From contig JBJMQS010000057.1 in assembly GCA_045802605.1 (NCBI GenBank), positions 62,001-126,000 of the forward strand: a DNA stretch of 64,000 bases, read 5' to 3'. Within the stretch, counting starts at the first letter, position 1; each line of letters begins with the position of its first letter. This document shows, in pieces, positions 8,169 to 16,731 of this stretch. The notes beneath the pieces were generated by a model that was not told the origin of the DNA, did no database searches, and worked only from the letters and a program-made list of their open reading frames with translations. The translations under genes were made by a program, and so were the position numbers. This DNA is from JBJMQS01 sp045802605 (lineage in GTDB: Bacteria > Planctomycetota > Planctomycetia > Gemmatales > Gemmataceae).

Positions 8169-8473
8169 CTCGCGCCCAACCACGCTTGCCCCAGGAAGAG
8201 GCTCCGAGGTCGAACGATAAAGCTCGGCAGCGGCTGGGGCTGCTTGAGCTAGGATACTCGGAACGCCTCCCCGCCCCCGCGGTCTACTGTAGCACCTGAT
8301 TCGGCCCCGGCCCACGCATGAATTGCGATGAGCCGCCGATCTTTGCGCCCATGCAACAGACGCTTGATTGACGCAGAATCGTGGACGGGAGATGATGCCT
8401 TCCTTTTTTTGCTGAACCGCCTCGATCACCCTTGAATGCTGCCCGTTATCTCCAATGCAATGCCGACCCGTCT
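8169..8473. other. Divergent intergenic stretch between cargo and methyltransferase/helicase
   Basis: No gene seen. It runs from the GC-rich cargo into the lower-GC flank near 8290-8330 and contains a T run at 8404-8410. It should hold the promoter of the methyltransferase/helicase gene, but no convincing -35/-10 pair was found. Confidence 0.4.
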
Positions 8474-11400
8474 ATGTCCCAGAATGATCAACAGCGGCAT
8501 CCAGCGATACCAAACATCGGACCAAAAACACCGGTGCCGCGCCAACGCGGCCTCTTCGATCAGCCCGTCTCACTGGAAGCGCTCGACGAGTTGCCCCAAC
8601 GGCAGCATCAGAACGACACGAACACAATCGCAAATGAAACGGGCAAAGTGAGCGCTTCTCTGACGGGGGTCTTAGACAGGGACTCGGATCGCAACGGCGA
8701 CCATCCGAGATTAGCACTGATGCCGGCGCACGTTCCTCCGGTGTTCCGACAACTGCAACCGCGACTACGAGCGCGACCCGTAGCACGATCTCTTTTCGAC
8801 AGTCCCCGTAATGATCAAGTCGAAGACGAGCCGACGTCGGAAATGAATGGGACGCCAGCCGAGACCCGCGATCAAAGCTCTGCACCGGTCCAGATCGAGA
8901 CGACCGCGACGAAATACCGGTCGCTCATTGCGCAAACCCTCGTCTCGCCCGGAGAGAAAGGGAAGGCGCAGGACATCGTCGCAGCCATCAACATACTTAA
9001 GGTCACCGAACGCGAAACGCGTCCGTGCACGTCCGAAGAACTGCAAACACTCGCCCGGTTCGCCGGCTTCGGGCCGGTTGCGCTCTCGATCTTCCCTGAT
9101 CCAATCACTGGCCGCTACAAGGACACCAATTGGCAAGTACTCGGAGAAGAGCTGAAAGCGTTATTGACCGAAGAGGAGTACGCCAGTGCGAAACGCACCA
9201 CCTTCAACGCCTTTTACACTTCTCCCACCGTGGTCGCAGCAATGCACCAGGCGCTTGCCCATCTGGGCGTTTCTCCGAATGCGACCGTTCTGGAACCGGG
9301 TTGCGGAACCGGCAACTTCCTGCGCGGTGCTCCCTGCGAAATGCGATTCATCGGTGTCGAATTGGATAGTGTGACCGGCCGTATCGCTAAAGCGCTCCAT
9401 CCCGACCAGGACATCCGCATCGAGAGTTTCCGCGATACGAACCTCCCGGATTCAAGCCTGGATGCCATGATTGGCAACGTCCCTTTCGCCAACATTCACA
9501 TCGACTATCGCGGTCGGAAGTTGGCACTCCACGATTTCTTTTTGGCCAAATCAATGGATGCGCTCAAGCCTGGCGGAGCGTTGGCAGCGGTGACGACTCA
9601 TTTCACCCTGGACAAGCAGAACGCTGGCGTGCGTGAATCATTGGCAGCGCAGGCCGACTTTGTCGGGGCGATCCGCTTACCGTCGGACGCTTTCAAGCGC
9701 GAGGGCACTGCGGTCGTCACCGACATTTTGTTTATGAAGAAGCGAGCATCCGGTGTGCCGCCTAGTCATGTCGATCCCGAGTGGCTGGACGTCGCGCCGC
9801 TCGCCATCGACGGCGCAGACATTCCGGTAAACCGTTACTTCCACAATCATCCGGAGATGGTACTCGGCCGTTGGAGTCGCAAGGATACGCTCTACGGCGA
9901 GGGCTATAGCGTCAAAAGTTCGGGCGACTTGGCACGGCAATTGGTCAAGGCGATCAAGCGCCTTCCCGCATTCCCGCTATCGCAATCGCTAACGGAACAG
10001 AAACGCTCTAGTGAATTGCTTCCTCGACCGCCGCCGGAACTCCAGTCCGTCGAGGGCGGTTTCTTTATCGACCAAGAACATTTCATCTGCCAGAGAGTCG
10101 ATGGCCAAGCGGTCAGGGTCGTTTACGGTGGCCGGAAACTCCGTGCAAACGGCACACTGACTGGCAAGCGACTTGCCGCGCTGGTTCAACTGCGAGACGC
10201 GGCACGGCGAGTCCTCCAATCGCAGAACGAGGGATGGCTCGACGAACAGCGGAAAGAAGCTCGCCGTGAACTCAATTGGGCCTACGACCGTTTCAGCCAT
10301 CGCTACGGACCCATCAACAAAACGGTCATTGCGAAAAGCGCGCAAGGCAGTGTGGTGCGACGAATGCCCAACCTCGCCAAGTTCCGCGAAGATCCCGATT
10401 GCATGCTGGTCATGTCGTTGGAACAGTACGACGAAAGCACAGGCAAGGCGGCGAAGGCGGCGATTCTCAATCGTGATGTAGTCGGGCCCCAACCGCAGGT
10501 TACTTCGGTGAATAGCGCCGAGGAAGGGCTGTTGGTTTCACTCGATCGCCGCGGCCAAGTCGATTTGCCGTACATCGCATCGCTCTATGGCAAAAGCGAA
10601 AGCGAAGTGACACGCGAGTTAGGTGATCTGATTTTCCGCGATCCGGACGCGACTCGGTGGCAAACGGCCGATGCTTACCTCTCGGGCAATGTCCGGGCCA
10701 AGCTGGCCGCTGTGCTTAACGCAGGAGCGGAGTACGGACGCAACGTCGAGGCGCTGGCAAAGGTGCAACCCGAGGACGTGCTGCCTGGGGACATCGACGC
10801 CCACTTAGGCGCTCCTTGGATTCCCGAAGGCGACATCTGCAATTTCGCGGCCATGCTGTTCAAAGTGGAATGTAATTCGATCCAGATCGGCCATATTTCC
10901 CAGGACGCGATCTGGAGCGTCGTCGGGAACATGGACGCGGAACGTTCGGTATCGGCCACTTCTGAATTCGGCACTGCCCGCATGAACGGCGTCAAGCTGT
11001 TGGAATTGGCGCTCAACATGAAGACACCGGTAATCTATGACACGATCGATCATGGCGACCGCGAGGAAAAAGTCGTTAATCAGGAAGAAACGCTCGCGGC
11101 CCGCGAAAAACAAAAACTCATCAAAGAACGTTTTCGGGAGTGGATCTTCTCCGAGGCGGAACGCACCGAGAGGTTGGTACGCATTTACAACGACACTTAC
11201 AACAACATCCGTTTGCGGCTCTTCGACGGCTCACATTTGGATTTCTCCGGCATGAATAAGACGGTGTCGCTGCATTCCCACCAGAAGGATGCTATCTGGC
11301 GCGGCATGAGCGCGGGCAATACGCTTTTGGCGCAGGCGGTGGGTGCCGGAAAGACCTTCATCATGGCTGCCACGGGTATGAAGATGCGGCAAGCCGGACT

Positions 11401-13852
11401 TGTACGAAAGCCTATGTACGTCGTTCCCAATCACCTCTTGGAGCAATTCGGCCGCGAGTTTCTCCAACTCTATCCCAATGCTCGGTTGCTTCTCGCCGGC
11501 AAGGACGACTTGGCCCGGCAGAAGCGCAAGCATCTGACTGCAAAGATTGCAACCGGCGATTGGGATGGAGTATTGGTGACCCATAGTTCCTTCGAACGCA
11601 TCGCCATGTCGCGTGGTTATCAAGAGCGATTCCTGCGAGAACAAATCGAGGATTACGAACGGTTGCTGGCGGACAACGCCAACAAAAATGCTGCTCGCGC
11701 TCAACGTAACTTGATCAAGGCCATCGAAAAGCAAAAAGCCGCTCGCGAGGAAAAGTTGAAAGAACTACTGGCAGCGGGCAAAAAAGACGATGGACTTGTT
11801 TTCGACGAACTCGGCATCGATCAGCTCTTCATCGACGAGGCCCACTACTTCAAGAATCTGGAAACTCCGACCAAGATGGAGCGGGTGTCCGGCATCCAAA
11901 CCACTGGCAGCCAACGGGCATTCGATCTCTATATGAAAGCCCGTTTTCTCCAAGGTCGTCACGCCGGGCACGGCATCATCTTCGCCACGGGCACACCGGT
12001 CTCGAATACGATGGTGGAACTCTACACCATGCAGCGGTATCTCGACCCAGACGGCCTGAGAAGCCGCGGCATTGATCATTTCGACGCCTGGGCTGCCACC
12101 TTTGGCGAAGTAATCGAATCGACTGAGATTGCGCCCGATGGAAAATCGCTCCGCTCGCGCAACCGCTTCGCCAAGTTCGTCAACTTGCCAGAGCTCCAAC
12201 AGATGTTTCGATCCTTCGCTGATGTCCAGACTGCTGAGATGCTCAATCTGCCGCGGCCGAAGTTGGAAACTGGCAAGCCGATCGTCGTCGCTTGCCCAAT
12301 GTCCGAAACGCAAAGAGAATTGCAAGCGGCATTGGTTGAGCGTTATGAGCGGATTCGCACCGAGCGAGTAGACCCACGCGAAGACAATGCCCTAAATATC
12401 ACAACGGACGGCCGAAAGTTGGCTTTGGATGCTCGGATGGTTTCGGCGAGCGCCACCGACTTTCCTGATTCCAAAATTAATGCGCTGGTAAGCAACGTCG
12501 TCACCACCTGGAAACAGACTGCCGAGCGTCGCGGCGCGCAGATGATCTTCTGCGATTTAGGCGTTCACCCAACCGCGTGGGGCTACTCCGTCTACGAAAA
12601 TGTCACCAGAAAGCTCATTGCTGGCGGCATACCACAAGAGCAAATCGTCGCCATCGGCGAGGCCGATTCCGACCAGAAAAAGCAGGCTCTCTTTGAGCAG
12701 GTTCGCAGCGGTCGCGTCCGGGTGCTCTTGGGCAGCACGCAGAAGATGGGCACCGGCACCAACGTTCAGAAAAGGCTCGTGGCGTTACATCATCTGGATG
12801 CGCCGTGGAAGCCAGCCGAGGTCGAGCAGCGTGAAGGCCGAATACTTCGTCAGGGCAATGACAATGAACAAGTAGCTATTTACCGATACGTCACGGAAGG
12901 CTCTTTCGACGCTTACATGTGGCAGGCATTGGAGACGAAAGCGCGTTTCATTTCTCAGGTGATGACTGGACAGAGTGCAGTCCGCCGGGCCGAAGACGTG
13001 GCCGGTCAGGAACTCTCCTATGCCGAGGTCAAGGCGATCGCATCGGGTAATCCGGCGGTGTTGACTTTGGCCGAGGCTGACGCGGAATTACAACGACTTT
13101 TCATTCTGAAGAAAAATCATGCCGACGAGCAATACTTGGCCCGCCGCGGCGTGCGTGAACTGCCGGCGAAGATCGCCCGACTAGCTGAGCGCTCGGCCGC
13201 ACTGACCGCTGATTGGGAAACGGCGACCGCCCATTTCGCCGATCCGGTCAAGATTGGCGGAGTCGCTTGTTCCAAGGATAGTGTCGTGCAGATGCTCGGT
13301 GCGCGGTTAGAGAAGCTTCCAAAGCACTTCACTGATCGGCGGCGCTTCGAAGTCGGAACTTACAGCGGTCTGCGATTCGCTATGGAATTGCATCCACATT
13401 TCGGGACGGAGGTTTGCTTGGAAGGGGCGACGACGCTGCGCGAGAGTCTGGGTGAACATCGCGGGCCAAGGGCCATTTTGAACGCAGCTGAGCGAGTGGC
13501 CAAAGCTTACGCGGCGGAATGCGCCAAGGCCCGCCAAGAATTGACGATCGCCGAGGCGCAACTGCGTGATTACGCCGCGCGGTTAGATGTTCCGTTTGCT
13601 CATGCAACCTATCTGAATCGGCTCACCGAAATGCGAGACCAACTTAAGGCGAGCCTCTCCGTTACTTTTCAGGCTGAGGCCGAGGCGAGATCCAGCGCCT
13701 CCGATCTTGCGACTCAGATCAAAGAACTGAAACAGCGAAACAGCCTCGACACGACTCCACAGCGCCTCAACCCGCGGCAGACCACAGCCGAGGAATCGGT
13801 CACAACCCGTATTCGCCGAAGACTCAATGGCGTCCTGACATCTTCGACGTGA
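8474..13852 (+). CDS. Giant N6-adenine methyltransferase/SNF2-type helicase fusion (DarB-like)
   Basis: 1792 residues from the ATG at 8474; a TTG at 8432 would add 14. Order of parts: a disordered Pro/Arg-rich start (1-150), an N6-methyltransferase domain with the AdoMet motif VLEPGCGTGNFL (near 272) and the catalytic-type GNVPF (near 335), a long middle region, then a superfamily 2 helicase with Walker A in AVGAGKT (near 956), LFIDEAHYFKN (near 1120) and motif VI in QREGRILRQGND (near 1451), and a coiled-coil C-terminus. Fused methyltransferase-helicases of this size occur on phages (P1 DarB, antirestriction) and integrative elements. Protection of incoming DNA from host restriction is the best inference. 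The NVPF in place of NPPF/Y is usual for this subgroup as far as I know. No nuclease domain was recognised. Confidence 0.85.
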   Translation: MSQNDQQRHPAIPNIGPKTPVPRQRGLFDQPVSLEALDELPQRQHQNDTNTIANETGKVSASLTGVLDRDSDRNGDHPRLALMPAHVPPVFRQLQPRLRARPVARSLFDSPRNDQVEDEPTSEMNGTPAETRDQSSAPVQIETTATKYRSLIAQTLVSPGEKGKAQDIVAAINILKVTERETRPCTSEELQTLARFAGFGPVALSIFPDPITGRYKDTNWQVLGEELKALLTEEEYASAKRTTFNAFYTSPTVVAAMHQALAHLGVSPNATVLEPGCGTGNFLRGAPCEMRFIGVELDSVTGRIAKALHPDQDIRIESFRDTNLPDSSLDAMIGNVPFANIHIDYRGRKLALHDFFLAKSMDALKPGGALAAVTTHFTLDKQNAGVRESLAAQADFVGAIRLPSDAFKREGTAVVTDILFMKKRASGVPPSHVDPEWLDVAPLAIDGADIPVNRYFHNHPEMVLGRWSRKDTLYGEGYSVKSSGDLARQLVKAIKRLPAFPLSQSLTEQKRSSELLPRPPPELQSVEGGFFIDQEHFICQRVDGQAVRVVYGGRKLRANGTLTGKRLAALVQLRDAARRVLQSQNEGWLDEQRKEARRELNWAYDRFSHRYGPINKTVIAKSAQGSVVRRMPNLAKFREDPDCMLVMSLEQYDESTGKAAKAAILNRDVVGPQPQVTSVNSAEEGLLVSLDRRGQVDLPYIASLYGKSESEVTRELGDLIFRDPDATRWQTADAYLSGNVRAKLAAVLNAGAEYGRNVEALAKVQPEDVLPGDIDAHLGAPWIPEGDICNFAAMLFKVECNSIQIGHISQDAIWSVVGNMDAERSVSATSEFGTARMNGVKLLELALNMKTPVIYDTIDHGDREEKVVNQEETLAAREKQKLIKERFREWIFSEAERTERLVRIYNDTYNNIRLRLFDGSHLDFSGMNKTVSLHSHQKDAIWRGMSAGNTLLAQAVGAGKTFIMAATGMKMRQAGLVRKPMYVVPNHLLEQFGREFLQLYPNARLLLAGKDDLARQKRKHLTAKIATGDWDGVLVTHSSFERIAMSRGYQERFLREQIEDYERLLADNANKNAARAQRNLIKAIEKQKAAREEKLKELLAAGKKDDGLVFDELGIDQLFIDEAHYFKNLETPTKMERVSGIQTTGSQRAFDLYMKARFLQGRHAGHGIIFATGTPVSNTMVELYTMQRYLDPDGLRSRGIDHFDAWAATFGEVIESTEIAPDGKSLRSRNRFAKFVNLPELQQMFRSFADVQTAEMLNLPRPKLETGKPIVVACPMSETQRELQAALVERYERIRTERVDPREDNALNITTDGRKLALDARMVSASATDFPDSKINALVSNVVTTWKQTAERRGAQMIFCDLGVHPTAWGYSVYENVTRKLIAGGIPQEQIVAIGEADSDQKKQALFEQVRSGRVRVLLGSTQKMGTGTNVQKRLVALHHLDAPWKPAEVEQREGRILRQGNDNEQVAIYRYVTEGSFDAYMWQALETKARFISQVMTGQSAVRRAEDVAGQELSYAEVKAIASGNPAVLTLAEADAELQRLFILKKNHADEQYLARRGVRELPAKIARLAERSAALTADWETATAHFADPVKIGGVACSKDSVVQMLGARLEKLPKHFTDRRRFEVGTYSGLRFAMELHPHFGTEVCLEGATTLRESLGEHRGPRAILNAAERVAKAYAAECAKARQELTIAEAQLRDYAARLDVPFAHATYLNRLTEMRDQLKASLSVTFQAEAEARSSASDLATQIKELKQRNSLDTTPQRLNPRQTTAEESVTTRIRRRLNGVLTSST

Positions 13853-14023
13853 ACTATCCAGTTGTTTGCGATAAGGGCACGAATTGCCGCTCGTCAGATA
13901 CCGGGAAGTGCGAGCGCGGAAATCCCTTGCAATTGTCGAAAGCGCGGATCACGATGTCTCACTTGCCGGCATGTCGCCGACAGGGATTAGTCCGAGACGA
14001 TCCTTCAATACAAGGAGCCGGTC

Positions 14024-14371
14024 ATGTCCGCGACCAAGACGAAGCGTTCGCCCACTGCACCACGACAACCCGAGCGAAAGTACGGTCCATTCCACGGCGG
14101 CATCGGTGTCGCAGTGTGGTTGAATCAAGTCAAGGCCGACGACGGTCCGCGTTACTTCCGGAGCGTCACAATTGCCCCGCGACGGTTCCGAGACAAGAAC
14201 GGTGACTGGCAGGACGCTGGTTCGCTTCGAGCGACAGATCTTCCGGCGCTGATCTTGGCGCTTGAATCCGCGCATGAGTTTATTCAGAAAACTCCACTGC
14301 CAGGAGACTCAGCGGAAGATGAAGTCCCCGAGCCGCCGTCCACACCAGACGATGGCACCGTTCCGTTCTAA
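14024..14371 (+). CDS. Small conserved element protein with SSB-like acidic C-terminal tip
   Basis: A 115-residue protein with a basic N-terminus, a compact core (around GIGVAVWLNQVK and YFRSVTIAPRRFRD, then DLPALILALESAHEFI) and an acidic Pro-rich tail ending PDDGTVPF. Single-stranded DNA binding proteins end in a similar acidic tip (D-D-D-I-P-F), which docks many replication and repair enzymes. The core does not look like an OB-fold SSB, but beta strands followed by a helix could bind nucleic acid. It lies 171 bases after the methyltransferase/helicase and is followed by a strong hairpin. The function is unknown. A DNA-binding or helicase-loading partner role is inferred from the tail alone. 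Confidence 0.65.
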   Translation: MSATKTKRSPTAPRQPERKYGPFHGGIGVAVWLNQVKADDGPRYFRSVTIAPRRFRDKNGDWQDAGSLRATDLPALILALESAHEFIQKTPLPGDSAEDEVPEPPSTPDDGTVPF

Positions 14372-14386
14372 CTATTGATCGTTTCG

Positions 14387-14418
14387 GATGAACCCTCTGC
14401 CACCGCAGAGGGTTCATC
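14387..14418. terminator. Strong hairpin after the SSB-tail gene, probable terminator
   Basis: A perfect 14-bp stem (GATGAACCCTCTGC / GCAGAGGGTTCATC) with a CACC loop begins 15 bases after the stop codon at 14371. There is no following T run, so it may also stabilise the mRNA end. The rest of the gap to 14653 shows no gene that I can support. Confidence 0.55.
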
Positions 14419-14653
14419 TGTTGAATGGCGGCTAAGGATGGCAGATGGAAAACCGGTCGAGCCTTCCGGGGTACGACCGTTGGGTCCTGGCGATAGGCGA
14501 TCGATCACGGTGGCGAGTTCATCTTTGAGGCCGCGGACTGTCCTCCTAACGGCCATCGCCCGGCGCCGTAAATGAAAGTCCGGATTCCTGACACTGAAGA
14601 AACTTCGCGCGAGCTTTGACCGGAGTCCCGTCAGCCGAGAGGTTAGCGGAATT

Positions 14654-14682
14654 TTGAAACAGTCAAATGCTGAGGGTAGAAT
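14654..14682 (+). promoter_or_regulatory. Sigma-70-type promoter of the gene at 14700
   Basis: TTGAAA at 14654-14659, a 17-base spacer, and TAGAAT at 14677-14682. The start of transcription would fall near 14689, just before the AGGAG ribosome-binding site, giving a very short leader. This is the clearest housekeeping-type promoter in the element and may drive the genes that follow. Confidence 0.55.
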
Positions 14683-14699
14683 TGCTGTAGGAGTGTTTC

Positions 14700-15266
14700 A
14701 TGACCGATCCCTATTTTGACCCCTACGTCTTACCAGAGCTAAAAAAGGGGACAAAAAGTGAGCTTCGGCGGCGACTCATTGTCCCTGCTGGAACTCGTTT
14801 ACTTGCTGGGTTCATTAGGGGTAGACTTGATCAGCCAATCACCGAACTTGATATTTCTCAACTTAATTCTTCCGATGCGGCCAAGTTCGTTGAGACATCC
14901 CTCGACCAATTCGAGTCGTCAATCACGGATTTTCAGGCGAGAACCAGCCGGGATTTGCAGGTATTTTTGGAATGTCTTGCGGGGCGGACTTTTGAACATG
15001 AGGTCAACAAATCGATCGTAGCGACGATTCAAAGCATTGTTCGCCGGCTTGAGATCGCCATTCAGTGTCCCACGTGCAACGAACCAGGTCGGCTCAGAAC
15101 CAAAAAGCCAGCCAGAACAAAGGGTGTAATTGTCATTGAACATCCGCAGGCGCGCGGAAAAAACACCACGCATAGCATCGGGCCACCGTTTCCAAAGCTG
15201 AACCTTTTATGGCGCGTTGATAGGATTCAAACGCCGCCCGAAAATCCACAAATCTTAGAGAATTAG
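14700..15266 (+). CDS. Hypothetical element protein with possible zinc ribbon
   Basis: 188 residues, with AGGAG eight bases before the ATG. The first two thirds look helical (LNSSDAAKFVETSLDQFE to EHEVNKSIVATIQSIVRR). The last third has CPTCNEP followed by a strand-rich region (GVIVIEH), as in small zinc-ribbon-like modules, but only one Cys pair is present. A consensus promoter lies immediately upstream. The codon and base composition is more AT-rich than the genes on either side. I do not recognise the family. Confidence 0.6.
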   Translation: MTDPYFDPYVLPELKKGTKSELRRRLIVPAGTRLLAGFIRGRLDQPITELDISQLNSSDAAKFVETSLDQFESSITDFQARTSRDLQVFLECLAGRTFEHEVNKSIVATIQSIVRRLEIAIQCPTCNEPGRLRTKKPARTKGVIVIEHPQARGKNTTHSIGPPFPKLNLLWRVDRIQTPPENPQILEN

Positions 15267-15278
15267 CGCTTAGGGTCC

Positions 15279-15349
15279 TTGAAAGCCATTTTTCTACTGG
15301 TTATGCTTACTAAGTATAGTAAGCATAACCAGGAGGCTTTCAAATGGCT
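15279..15349 (+). promoter_or_regulatory. Composite hairpin overlapping the ribosome-binding site and start codon of the 15344 gene
   Basis: An inner 15-bp perfect stem (15297-15311 with 15318-15332, loop AAGTAT) is enclosed by an outer 9-bp stem (TTGAAAGCC 15279-15287 with GGCTTTCAA 15335-15343) that covers half of the AGGAGG ribosome-binding site (15331-15336). The left arm can instead pair as AGCCATTT (15284-15291) with AAATGGCT (15342-15349), which covers the ATG. The two outer pairings exclude each other. This layout fits translational control. The inner AT-rich palindrome could also be a protein operator. Confidence 0.55.
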
Positions 15350-16030
15350 CAAATTGCTTCCCCCGCCAACCCCGCCACGAACGGGCAATCTGCAACAGAA
15401 AAGGTCGAGTCGGCCACCGGCTATCAGACCGAGTCCGAGACTCTCGTAGCTCAGATTCGCCAATACGCGGATCGAGCCAAACAGATCGACTATTGGCGAA
15501 TCTGCTGCATCCTTTTTTGGATTGTCCCGGCATTAGCTTGGGACGTGTTCGGCGCGGGCGTGCTTAGTCCACTCTATTTCATTTTCACCAGCGACGGGTT
15601 TCGGTTTTTCAACTGGCGTTTCGGAACTCGCATTTCGAAGTTCCCGCTCCTCGGGGATCTCGCTGATTACGATGGCTGGCACAAGCTGGATATCGCCGGC
15701 GTTTCCGCGCTCGCACTTATGGTGTTCACGGCGGTCATGTGGACGTTTGTCCTTCGCGAACGCTTGCTTGTCCAAGGCAATCGAGTGGACGCACAGACTT
15801 GGAAGCTCGGCGAATTCAGCCGGGTCTGCCGAGCCATCGCCTACGGTGTCCTGAGCCTAGATTTTCTCGCGTTTCTTTTCGGCATTACTGAGTTGGGCCA
15901 AGAAGGGGAAGGCAGCAACATCTTCTTCGGCGTCTTGCTCTCACTTCTCTATGTTCTGCTGATTCTGGCGTTCAGTCTCGGCAACGTTTACCTCTGGTCG
16001 AAAGTCACCTCACGGAGAACGGCGTCATGA
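15344..16030 (+). CDS. Four-helix membrane protein, first gene of an element envelope cluster
   Basis: 228 residues with an AGGAGG site 7 bases before the ATG. After a 45-residue soluble start, there are four likely membrane segments near residues 50-72 (ICCILFWIVPALAWDVF), 122-140, 162-182 and 193-217. No known transporter motif was seen. The last codon and stop overlap the start of the lipoprotein gene (ATGA), so the two products are probably made in fixed ratio and may interact. Expression may be controlled by the long hairpin that overlaps the start. The function is unknown. Candidates are entry exclusion, surface assembly or anti-phage action. Confidence 0.65.
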   Translation: MAQIASPANPATNGQSATEKVESATGYQTESETLVAQIRQYADRAKQIDYWRICCILFWIVPALAWDVFGAGVLSPLYFIFTSDGFRFFNWRFGTRISKFPLLGDLADYDGWHKLDIAGVSALALMVFTAVMWTFVLRERLLVQGNRVDAQTWKLGEFSRVCRAIAYGVLSLDFLAFLFGITELGQEGEGSNIFFGVLLSLLYVLLILAFSLGNVYLWSKVTSRRTAS

Positions 16031-16728
16031 AAGAGTTTCTGCTGCTCCTGCTCGCCATGTTAGCTCTACAATCGGCCGGTTGCCAAAAACGACAGGCCAA
16101 ATCCGATACCGGCATTTTGGCCAAACAACAGCAATGCGAATGGTTCCTCGCGGAAGTGTTCGACTTCGGCGGTGGCAACCGCGATTTGGTGCTCAACCCA
16201 GACGGTCGTGCTTTCAAATATGCGAAAGCCGCAAAGGACGCTTTCTACCGCAAACGTGCGGGAGAGCAAAGTGACCGCATATTCCTCTCGATGATTGGCG
16301 GGCCTAAAACGGCACCGCGCTGGCTGGATCTGCACCCGTCGAGTTTTCGGAAGCAGTTTCCGTCGAGCGAAGCGTTTCAATCGTATTTGGCCGCCAACGC
16401 CAAACTGATCGATGCCGAAGCCAACTCATATGAGGGAATCGCGCAAGCACTCGATTATATATGTCGCTTTGGCGGCGGTCGAAAGACAGCAACTCTTATC
16501 TTCAGCGAGTCTCGCAACACGGCATCCGACAAAGAACAAGCCCATCAGCGCCTTGTGGAATCCCTGCGCGCATATATGAAGCGGCCTGGTTCTCAATGCC
16601 GGTTCTGTTGGGTTGCTTGGGAAGCAATACCGGAACTTGAAAAGGTGTTTTCTGAATGTGGCCTGACCTCCAGGGATATCGTTCCCGACGCCCAACACGA
16701 TCCGATGTTCGACGATTTCGAGGAATAG
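16027..16728 (+). CDS. Predicted lipoprotein of unknown function
   Basis: 233 residues. The N-terminus MKEFLLLLLAMLALQSAGC is a signal peptide ending in a lipobox (S-A-G-C), so the mature protein is anchored in a membrane through Cys19. The mature part shows alternating strands and helices (DRIFLSMIGG, TATLIFSES), loosely like a von Willebrand A or Rossmann-type fold, and an acidic end (DDFEE). No MIDAS motif could be confirmed. It overlaps the four-helix membrane gene by 4 bases and is followed after 3 bases by the next gene, so the three form one transcription unit. Confidence 0.65.
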   Translation: MKEFLLLLLAMLALQSAGCQKRQAKSDTGILAKQQQCEWFLAEVFDFGGGNRDLVLNPDGRAFKYAKAAKDAFYRKRAGEQSDRIFLSMIGGPKTAPRWLDLHPSSFRKQFPSSEAFQSYLAANAKLIDAEANSYEGIAQALDYICRFGGGRKTATLIFSESRNTASDKEQAHQRLVESLRAYMKRPGSQCRFCWVAWEAIPELEKVFSECGLTSRDIVPDAQHDPMFDDFEE

Positions 16729-16731
16729 GCC

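Noticed and set aside
7840..8429. N-terminal extension of the small membrane protein beyond 8168
   Set aside because: The extra 87 residues are low-complexity and Arg-rich. The ATG at 8168 directly precedes the well-formed part.
14368..14575. Open frames on both strands over the 14387-14418 hairpin
   Set aside because: They arise from the palindrome itself and neighbouring DNA, and no ribosome-binding site or protein-like composition was seen.
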